Origin: an uncultured Actinomycetes bacterium
GTDB taxonomy: Bacteria; Actinomycetota; Actinomycetes; Nanopelagicales; Nanopelagicaceae
Assembly: GCA_903932885.1 (NCBI GenBank)
Contig: CAIZHT010000108.1
Span: 1 to 9,222, forward strand
Direction: 5' to 3'
Length of the DNA: 9,222 nt
Shown here: positions 1 through 5,860 of the stretch, one piece after another
Position numbering within the stretch: the first letter of the stretch is position 1
How the letters are laid out: each line of letters begins with the position of its first letter
The notes under the pieces: generated by a model
Told to the model about the DNA's origin: nothing
Databases searched by the model: none
Seen by the model: the letters and a program-made list of their open reading frames with translations, nothing else
Translations under genes and position numbers: made by a program

Positions 1-980
1 AATTGTTCGCGCACTTCATCTACCTTTTTATCAATTGCAAGGCGGGATAGATGTGGAAGCATTGCAGTAACAATAGAAATTGTGACAATTGAATACGGCA
101 ACAACATAATCAAATAAGCATTACTAAATGGTGTAACACCCACACCGGTTGTGATTCCATCTTTTGCACTGCGGACAGCAGCACTTGTTGCCACATTGAC
201 AGTTACTAGATATCCAACTTGAGAGATAAATACATAAAGAAGCGTCCAGCCAGCCAAGGTGAAGGATTTTCCTAGACCTTGTAATCCCCACATAGGACGA
301 ATTCGAATTCCCGATCTATAAACAACGGGGATCAGAATGAGGGCTTGAACAACTATTGCAAAGGTCGTTCCCCATCCCAATATTTGTATTTGCGCATCCG
401 TAATTGTTGCAACAGTGAGAACAGGTGAGTAATAAAGCACAGCGGCAAAGATTACGATTCCGACAATATTGTTCGCGATTGGCGCCCACATAAGGGGACC
501 AAATGAGCCACGAGAGTTGGCTACTTGGCCAAGCATTGTAAATAAACCTAAAAAGAATATTTGTGGAAGGCAATATCGCGTAAATGCAATTGCAATATCG
601 CGCTCTTGTTCAAAACCAGTAGTGAAGAACTCAGGTGCATATAAACGAACTAAGAAGGGAGCAAAAAAAACTCCGATTGCAACCAGTGCCAATAAAATAA
701 TTGAAATAGTTGTCACTAAGCGAGATGCAAATGCTTGCCCGCCATCCTCATCTTTGAATGAACGGACAAGTTGAGGAACAAAGATAGCTGTGAGCGCTCC
801 ACCAACAAGTAAATTGTAAAGAATATTTGGCATCGTATTTGCAACATTGTAAGTATCAGCTAATAGGGCTGTGCCTAAAACAGCAACAATAAGTAAGCCG
901 CGAATAAAACCAGTTATGCGCGAGAGAATTGTGCCAACAGCCATAATGCCCGAAGCGCGGTAAAGGTCATGAGATTTCAT
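1..980 (-). CDS. murJ: Lipid II flippase MurJ (MviN), C-terminus cut by window edge
   Basis: This is the N-terminal 326 codons of the MOP-superfamily flippase that moves lipid II across the cytoplasmic membrane for peptidoglycan synthesis. The frame is open from ATG at 980 to base 1 with no interruption, and I translated it throughout. Family signatures are SRITGFIRG at residues 20-28, PNILYNLLVGGALT at 51-64, and NSRGSFGPLMWAP at 155-167, the conserved MurJ loop. A further match is LLPYSIVTISIVTAMLP, roughly residues 290-306. The rest is alternating hydrophobic helices. Family members are usually about 500-550 residues, longer in mycobacteria, so roughly 200 or more residues lie off the left edge. 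The start overlaps the stop of the DUF6049 gene as ATGA and is preceded by a perfect GGAGGT, so translation is probably coupled. R21, R27 and D42 match E. coli R18, R24 and D39, but E. coli R52/R53 and R270 are not conserved. Confidence 0.96.
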   Translation of the reverse strand, partial: MKSHDLYRASGIMAVGTILSRITGFIRGLLIVAVLGTALLADTYNVANTMPNILYNLLVGGALTAIFVPQLVRSFKDEDGGQAFASRLVTTISIILLALVAIGVFFAPFLVRLYAPEFFTTGFEQERDIAIAFTRYCLPQIFFLGLFTMLGQVANSRGSFGPLMWAPIANNIVGIVIFAAVLYYSPVLTVATITDAQIQILGWGTTFAIVVQALILIPVVYRSGIRIRPMWGLQGLGKSFTLAGWTLLYVFISQVGYLVTVNVATSAAVRSAKDGITTGVGVTPFSNAYLIMLLPYSIVTISIVTAMLPHLSRLAIDKKVDEVREQ

Positions 981-2086
981 TTCTTAGACCTCCGAATCCT
1001 TCGAACGCTCTGCGCAACTGCAGCAAGGAAAAGAATAATCGCAGCGCCAGTTGTAAACCACGCTACGCGCGAGTCAATAACCGTGAGATTCAAAGAAAGT
1101 CGAGCAGGATCACCAACATCATTTCCCTTGCTATCTGTTAGTTGTGCTTCAACAATGGTATTTCCAGGAGCCACAACACTGACATCCATTGATAACTGCA
1201 ACTTGGAGTTTGCAGGAATTGTTATATCGCGGATATTGGGTGTGTAAACCCTGAAATTCGATGGCGTAAGCCATAGATCAACAGTGACAGGTATTGAATA
1301 TTTATTTGTAATGGTGACGGGGACTTTTACTTCAGCCGATGTGAGTTGGTATTTACCTTCATTAATTTTTATCTTACTGACTTCATTATTGACAGCTTTT
1401 GTTGCTTGAAGAGAGAAATATTTGCGATTATCACGGTTGAGAGAAGGTGATAACAATATTGCTAACCTTGCTCGAAGCGATTCTAATTCGGGAGCTGCTA
1501 CAACCCGAGATAACTCAGTTAGCCGCTGTCTATTCTGTGTGTAACTCACCCTTTCCGAATTACTCAAACGCGACGCTGTTTTTGAGGAGTTTAGACTTGG
1601 TCGTGTTGAAACCAACCGAATTAGATTTTTACTAAGAGATTCATTGCCGTAGGAATAATACCTTTTGAGTTCACTTGGGGCTAATCTTTTTGCAAGTTTT
1701 ACATCTGGATTACCGTAAGGAAGCGCTATCACTTGATTGCGCGATGTTACATATCGCAACTGAGTGATCCAACTAAGAGCAATATCTTTGCCTGTTATTG
1801 GCGCTTTATTTTGAATTGAATAATCATTAGTCATAGCAACAACATCATCTACAAGTGCTGGGTCAATCAGCCAAGTACGATTAGTTTTGATAGGTACATA
1901 GATTAGTTTTCCAAGCCGCCCGGTAGGTGCAAGAATTTGAGCTAATGAATCATCTCGAAACACACCATCAAAGTTTCTATGTGAAACTTCTGTAATAACA
2001 ACTATTTCATTTTCAATAGCGGTTGCAGAAGGAACTGTGATTCCCAGAATCAAAAATGTCGCTAGAAAAGTGAGCAACTTTTTCAT
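977..2086 (-). CDS. DUF6049 family secreted, membrane-anchored protein (Rv3909 type), short form
   Basis: The 369-residue protein has a Sec signal peptide (KK at 2-3, hydrophobic core 4-18, AxA at 21-23). A large extracytoplasmic part follows, with one transmembrane helix at about 343-361 and a very basic cytoplasmic tail (RRIRRSKK). WLIDPAL at 72-78 and ALPYGNPDV at 121-129 match motifs I remember from the actinobacterial DUF6049 proteins that sit between the NUDIX gene and murJ. The region of about 240-340 reads as a beta-rich Ig-like domain (VPVTITNKYSIPVTVDL). The biochemical role is unknown. The fixed position next to murJ suggests a part in the envelope, which is inference. It is less than half the roughly 800 residues of Rv3909; most of the N-terminal portion before the WLIDPAL motif appears to be absent. 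The start overlaps the NUDIX stop as ATGA (2086-2083). Confidence 0.85.
   Translation of the reverse strand: MKKLLTFLATFLILGITVPSATAIENEIVVITEVSHRNFDGVFRDDSLAQILAPTGRLGKLIYVPIKTNRTWLIDPALVDDVVAMTNDYSIQNKAPITGKDIALSWITQLRYVTSRNQVIALPYGNPDVKLAKRLAPSELKRYYSYGNESLSKNLIRLVSTRPSLNSSKTASRLSNSERVSYTQNRQRLTELSRVVAAPELESLRARLAILLSPSLNRDNRKYFSLQATKAVNNEVSKIKINEGKYQLTSAEVKVPVTITNKYSIPVTVDLWLTPSNFRVYTPNIRDITIPANSKLQLSMDVSVVAPGNTIVEAQLTDSKGNDVGDPARLSLNLTVIDSRVAWFTTGAAIILFLAAVAQSVRRIRRSKK
988..993 (-). promoter_or_regulatory. Strong ribosome binding site of murJ
   Basis: A perfect GGAGGT lies 7 nt before the murJ ATG. It is embedded in the last codons of the upstream gene, where it encodes part of that protein's basic tail. 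It fixes the murJ start at 980. It contrasts with the first genes of the transcription units here, which show no such site. Confidence 0.85.
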
Positions 2087-2667
2087 AATGCTAATTCCCC
2101 GCTGCGAGCAATCAATTTCTTTTCATCAGGGTATGCCAATTTTTCTACAATCTCTGCAAGTGGAAACCAACCAACTTCATCAACTTCGGAAATCTGTGCT
2201 TGCAGAGTGCCACCTACTTCTCGAAAAAGAAAATGATGCACGGTTTTGTGAATTCTTTTTCCACCAGCCATAAACCAGAAATCGATAACACCTAATGATT
2301 TTGCAATTTCAGATGTAATCCCAGTCTCCTCAGCCACTTCACGAATTGCAGCATCTTCAGGAGTTTCACCATCTTCTATGTGTCCCTTAGGCAGCGACCA
2401 GAGCAATCGAGTTCCCGTGGGATCTTTATGATCAAAGCGACCAATGAGCAATCCCAGATCACCAGTTGTATTTATAACTAATCCGCCAGCACTCACTTCA
2501 TCTACGCGCTTGGCATAAGGTTTTGGAGCACCCTTCTTACTTCGAGGCGCGTTTGAACTTTCTACGGGTGTTGAACTTTCATTACTTTGGGGGCTGCGAT
2601 GTGCGGGCTTTCGTCGCCTGCGCTTTTTCTTCGTGCCTTCGCTGCCCGCACCAGGTGCCGGGATCAT
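2083..2667 (-). CDS. NUDIX hydrolase, MutT4 (Rv3908) type
   Basis: This 194-residue protein carries a complete NUDIX box at residues 95-117, with G95, E101, REVAEE at 109-114 and G116. The box fits GX5EX7REUXEEXGU, so the Mg-binding glutamates are all present. SAGGLVI (59-65), LLWSLPKGHIE (88-98) and HKTVHHFLF downstream match actinobacterial MutT4-like proteins closely. NUDIX enzymes hydrolyse nucleoside diphosphates linked to another moiety; the substrate cannot be read from sequence. The first ~57 residues precede the domain and look disordered, with eight consecutive basic residues at 13-20, as in the mycobacterial relative. It is the first gene of the operon NUDIX-DUF6049-murJ. No Shine-Dalgarno precedes the ATG, but a TACCCT -10-like hexamer ends 7 nt upstream, which fits a leaderless transcript. 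Confidence 0.9.
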   Translation of the reverse strand: MIPAPGAGSEGTKKKRRRRKPAHRSPQSNESSTPVESSNAPRSKKGAPKPYAKRVDEVSAGGLVINTTGDLGLLIGRFDHKDPTGTRLLWSLPKGHIEDGETPEDAAIREVAEETGITSEIAKSLGVIDFWFMAGGKRIHKTVHHFLFREVGGTLQAQISEVDEVGWFPLAEIVEKLAYPDEKKLIARSGELAL

Positions 2668-2699
2668 GAAGCAAGGGTACTGCTCTAGCCTTATCTATT
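2668..2699. promoter_or_regulatory. Compact divergent promoter between NUDIX operon and pcnA
   Basis: Only 32 bp separate two divergent starts. On the minus strand TACCCT (2679-2674) lies 6 nt before the NUDIX ATG. On the plus strand TAGCCT (2686-2691) lies 8 nt before the pcnA GTG. Both fit the actinobacterial -10 pattern TANNNT placed for leaderless transcription, and neither start has a Shine-Dalgarno. No convincing -35 is visible, and any -35 would lie inside the opposite gene. The assignment rests on spacing and short motifs only. Confidence 0.5.
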
Positions 2700-4130
2700 G
2701 TGAAGAGTGCATTAGGAGCCGCGGGCGAGTTAGCCATCCGCTCCCTCATCGAGAAAGCGCCATTGGCGAGCTCTCTCGCACAAGCATTTTCTAAAAAGGG
2801 CTACACATTGGCATTGGTTGGCGGTCCAGTTCGCGACGCAATATTAGGGCGCCTCGGAAATGATTTGGATTTCACAACGAATGCGAAACCTGAAGAGAGC
2901 AAAAAAATATTGCATGGCTGGGCAGAACACGTTTGGGATACAGGAATTGCATTCGGAACTGTTGCAGGAAAACTGGGTGATACAACAGTTGAAGTAACAA
3001 CATATCGAAGCGATGTATATGAGAAAGATTCTCGTAAACCAGATGTTTCTTATGGCGAGAATATTGAAGGAGATTTATCACGAAGAGATTTTCGTGTTAA
3101 CTCAATGGCACTCGAATTAACAGGAAGCGCTCCAGTATTTATAGACCCCTTTGATGGATTGAGCGACCTCACAAAAAGAATTTTACAAACTCCTGGAAGC
3201 CCAGAAGATTCTTTCTCTGATGATCCACTACGCATGTTGCGTGCTGCGCGATTTGCTAGTCAACTCAATTTTGAAATAGCACCTAATGTTTTAGTGGCAA
3301 TGAAAGAGATGGCTCCTCGCCTAAGCATTATCTCAGCCGAAAGAATTAGAGATGAGTTATCTAAAATTCTCATGTCACAAAATCCAAGACTTGGTATAAC
3401 AATTCTTGTTGATACTGGACTTGCAGATATTGTGCTTCCAGAGATTCCAAAACTGCGTTTGGAAGTTGACGAACACCACCACCATAAAGATGTATACGAA
3501 CATTCCATTACTGTTTTAGAACAAGCAATTGAACACGAAGATCGCTTAGGTGGTCCCAACCTTGTTATTCGACTTGCTGCTTTGTTACACGATATTGGAA
3601 AACCAAAAACTCGAAACCTCATTGAGGGCGGCGGGGTCTCCTTTCACCATCACGAAGTTGTAGGTGCGCGACTGGCAAAAAAACGCTTACAGGAGCTTCG
3701 TTTTGATGGGCACACAGTTGAATCAGTTGAAACCCTTATTGCTTTACATCTGCGTTTTCACGGTTATGGCGATGGCGAATGGAGTGATTCAGCGGTACGT
3801 CGCTACGTTCGCGATGCCGGTGAATTATTAATGCATCTACATGTGCTTACTCGCGCAGATTGCACCACTCGCAACAAAGCGAAGGCTGCTCGCTTAGCTG
3901 CAACATATGAGAGCCTAGAAGCCCGAATCGCAGTATTGATGGAGCAAGAAGAACTATCGAAAATTCGCCCAGATTTAGATGGTGCTCAAGTTATGGAAAT
4001 TCTCGATCTCAAGCCATCACGAGCGGTCGGCCAAGCGATGGATTTCCTTATGGAATTACGTCTTGAACGAGGACAGCTGGGAGTCGAAGCTGCAACGCAA
4101 GAATTATTGAAGTGGTGGAAGTCTAAGTAA
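2700..4130 (+). CDS. pcnA: CCA tRNA nucleotidyltransferase (class II, with HD domain)
   Basis: The enzyme adds or repairs the 3' CCA end of tRNAs using CTP and ATP. The 476-residue protein opens with the nucleotidyltransferase head: LVGGPVRD at 39-46, and catalytic carboxylates D55 and D57 in NDLDFTT. RRDFRVNSMA (128-137) and DDPLRMLRAARFA (174-186) are the class II head/neck signatures. The C-terminal half is an HD-type metal-dependent phosphohydrolase domain: HHHHKDVYEH at 259-268, HDIGK at 297-301, HHHE at 316-319, then DCTTRN. This head-plus-HD arrangement and the length match actinobacterial PcnA. The start is GTG at 2700; the conserved head begins about 35 residues later and no other start lies close. 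It faces away from the NUDIX operon, as in mycobacteria. Its last 8 bp overlap the 3' end of the convergent transporter gene. Confidence 0.95.
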   Translation: MKSALGAAGELAIRSLIEKAPLASSLAQAFSKKGYTLALVGGPVRDAILGRLGNDLDFTTNAKPEESKKILHGWAEHVWDTGIAFGTVAGKLGDTTVEVTTYRSDVYEKDSRKPDVSYGENIEGDLSRRDFRVNSMALELTGSAPVFIDPFDGLSDLTKRILQTPGSPEDSFSDDPLRMLRAARFASQLNFEIAPNVLVAMKEMAPRLSIISAERIRDELSKILMSQNPRLGITILVDTGLADIVLPEIPKLRLEVDEHHHHKDVYEHSITVLEQAIEHEDRLGGPNLVIRLAALLHDIGKPKTRNLIEGGGVSFHHHEVVGARLAKKRLQELRFDGHTVESVETLIALHLRFHGYGDGEWSDSAVRRYVRDAGELLMHLHVLTRADCTTRNKAKAARLAATYESLEARIAVLMEQEELSKIRPDLDGAQVMEILDLKPSRAVGQAMDFLMELRLERGQLGVEAATQELLKWWKSK

Positions 4131-5394
4131 TTTGTAAAAATTTTGATGGGCGCAACAAACGCACTGCTCCAAGATAATAAGCAAGAGATACAAGAAGCGG
4201 TACCACCGCGGAAACTCCTGATGCGGGAAGTAACAAGGCGGCAATGATTGCCCCAGAAACAATTGCACCATTGACGATGACATCGTAGAGCGCAAAAACA
4301 CGACCTCGGTAGTAGTCGTCAATCTTTGATTGTACGAGTGCATCATTTGTAACCTTTAGATTCTGTCCGCAAAATGCGGTAAAGAAAGCGGTAACAATTA
4401 GAGTGACTTGACTTTGATGCACGGCCAAAATAATTGGAAAGAGAGCACTTGTAAATAACGAGAGTCGAATCCACCTGTGTCGCCCGAATCGAGCGACACC
4501 GTATGGAGCGAGAAAAGCACCTAATGTAAGCCCGATTCCAGCAAAACTGAGTGCGAATCCAAAACCAGCAAGACCTTCTTCAGGTTTATTTGGATCATTA
4601 AAAGTATTTCTTTCAAGTAAAAGCGCCGTCAATGTAAGTGCTGTAAGTCCACCTCTGTGTATGGCTGTTGCAGCAATTCCTCGTGCTGCATCGATATGTT
4701 CTTGTAGAAAACCAACTCCTTCGCGCATATCGCGGATACCACTCATAAAGCTTGCAGCTGCTCGCTCGTGCGAGAGTGGGCCAATCTCACCTTTATTCAA
4801 ACGTGTGGTTAGCAAAGCAGCGGTCAAATAACCCAATGCTGCAATAAGAATGAGTAAAGAATCTGCATGATCTGCAACGGTAAAGGAATCAACGAGTGCG
4901 CGAATTCCGACACCAATACCTCCACCAATAACTACTAATACAGAACCACCTGTAACAGCGAGTGCATTTGCTGAAATGAGAGATTTTGATTCTATAAGTA
5001 GTGGTAATCCAGCAGAGAGCCCAGCGAGAATGAGACGATTGATACCAAATGCAATAAGTACAAAGATTGTTAACTCAAGTCCAGTTTTTCCGCTGAATAT
5101 AAGAAGTGCAACAATAGATAAATTAATTGCGCGAGCAGTATTAGAATAAAAAAGTGCGCGCTGTCGAGAAACACGATCTAAAATGGTTCCAACAAATGGC
5201 CCAACAATTGAGTACGGCAATAGAACCACGGCGAAACCAAGTGCAGCGCTAAGAGCATTCGCTTGACGTTCGGGTGAGAAAAGCACAAAAGATGCCAATG
5301 CGCTTTGAAAAAGCCCATCAGTTATCTGTCCACTCCAACGAACTGAGAGCAAGCGTGAGAGCCGTGGGTGGCGCAAAAGTGCCCAAAGACTCAT
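4123..5394 (-). CDS. MFS transporter, substrate unknown
   Basis: This 423-residue integral membrane protein has roughly ten to twelve hydrophobic helices and a motif A-like loop, GTILDRVSRQR at residues 69-79, after the second or third helix. That loop is typical of major facilitator superfamily carriers. An amphipathic stretch near 195-225 fits the central cytoplasmic loop between the two six-helix halves. The N-terminal RLLSVRWSGQITDGLFQ and the LLPYSIVGPFVG segment resemble actinobacterial MFS proteins of the drug- or siderophore-efflux type, but nothing identifies the substrate. It stands alone on its strand between pcnA and the DUF5318-ponA unit. The ATG at 5394 has no Shine-Dalgarno; a TACGCT hexamer ends 7 nt upstream, so the message may be leaderless. 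The stop lies within the pcnA 3' end, leaving no room for a separate terminator. Confidence 0.88.
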   Translation of the reverse strand: MSLWALLRHPRLSRLLSVRWSGQITDGLFQSALASFVLFSPERQANALSAALGFAVVLLPYSIVGPFVGTILDRVSRQRALFYSNTARAINLSIVALLIFSGKTGLELTIFVLIAFGINRLILAGLSAGLPLLIESKSLISANALAVTGGSVLVVIGGGIGVGIRALVDSFTVADHADSLLILIAALGYLTAALLTTRLNKGEIGPLSHERAAASFMSGIRDMREGVGFLQEHIDAARGIAATAIHRGGLTALTLTALLLERNTFNDPNKPEEGLAGFGFALSFAGIGLTLGAFLAPYGVARFGRHRWIRLSLFTSALFPIILAVHQSQVTLIVTAFFTAFCGQNLKVTNDALVQSKIDDYYRGRVFALYDVIVNGAIVSGAIIAALLLPASGVSAVVPLLVSLAYYLGAVRLLRPSKFLQIT

Positions 5395-5437
5395 AGGAGA
5401 AGCGTAGTAAGAAAGATGCGATTATTCTTTACTCCTC
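5395..5437. promoter_or_regulatory. Compact divergent promoter between MFS gene and DUF5318-ponA unit
   Basis: Forty-three bp separate two divergent ATGs. On the minus strand TACGCT (5406-5401) lies 6 nt before the transporter ATG. On the plus strand TATTCT (5423-5428) lies 9 nt before the DUF5318 ATG. Both match TANNNT -10 elements at leaderless or near-leaderless spacing. The gap is bounded by an inverted repeat, AGGAG at 5395-5399 and CTCCT at 5432-5436, so each gene has CTCCT, not AGGAG, just before its start. No clear -35 is visible. Confidence 0.48.
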
Positions 5438-5851
5438 ATGAAATCTCTTCGCTCTTATGTCGACTACTCACTCGATAAGCGCGCGACTTTGCTAGCGCTC
5501 TTTCGTGGTGCGCTCGATGCGTGCGATGCAGATCCGTATCTGATGCGCGCTGCTAAATTTCATGGCGAGAAAGTAAATAGAAACTGTCCAGTGTGTAAAA
5601 AATTATCTTTAGTTGAACTTAGATACACATTCGGTGATCAATTAGGACAATATTCAGGTCGAATCAAAAGTCCAGAAGAATTAGCTGTGATGGAGAGTGA
5701 GTTTGGAGAGTTTCGCGTCTACATCGTTGAAGTCTGCCGAGAATGTTCTTGGAATCACCTGTGCGCATCCTTTCTTCTAGGCGATGGAATCGAGCGCAAG
5801 GCACCCCGTCGGGTACGCACCTTGGAAGATGAAGATTGGGTGAAGGGGTAA
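5438..5851 (+). CDS. DUF5318 family zinc-ribbon-like protein (Rv0049 type)
   Basis: The protein has 137 residues, and I remember mycobacterial Rv0049 as about the same length and also directly upstream of ponA. Two cysteine pairs, CPVC at 50-53 and CREC at 100-103, are spaced to form a four-cysteine zinc ribbon, with a beta-rich segment between them (LVELRYTFGDQLGQYSG). The N-terminus (KSLRSYVDYSLDKRATLLALFRG) is helical and positively charged, and the C-terminus is charged and probably exposed. There is no signal peptide or membrane helix, so it should be cytoplasmic. The function is unknown. Its 9-nt spacing to ponA argues for cotranscription and perhaps a role tied to envelope synthesis, which is inference. 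The start has no Shine-Dalgarno. The first ~100 bp are about 55% GC against about 34% for the next 100 bp. Confidence 0.82.
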   Translation: MKSLRSYVDYSLDKRATLLALFRGALDACDADPYLMRAAKFHGEKVNRNCPVCKKLSLVELRYTFGDQLGQYSGRIKSPEELAVMESEFGEFRVYIVEVCRECSWNHLCASFLLGDGIERKAPRRVRTLEDEDWVKG

Positions 5852-5860
5852 CCTTTACAA

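Noticed and set aside
663..670. Run of eight A (T8 in the murJ message) as a possible phase-variation tract
   Set aside because: Slippage would truncate an essential flippase. The run simply encodes Val-Phe-Phe in an AT-rich genome and the frame is intact.
469..774. Plus-strand open frame within murJ
   Set aside because: It is antisense to conserved MurJ helices including the PLMWAP loop. The protein is basic and motif-free.
3260..3622. Open frame of 120 codons antisense to pcnA
   Set aside because: It lies wholly inside the HD/neck region of a fully conserved gene, is Ser/Arg/Ile-rich with no recognisable motif, and has no credible start region. It is a shadow of pcnA codon use.
4131..4150. 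AAAATTTT palindrome after pcnA as a terminator
   Set aside because: It is only an AT palindrome with no GC stem, and it lies inside the transporter coding region.
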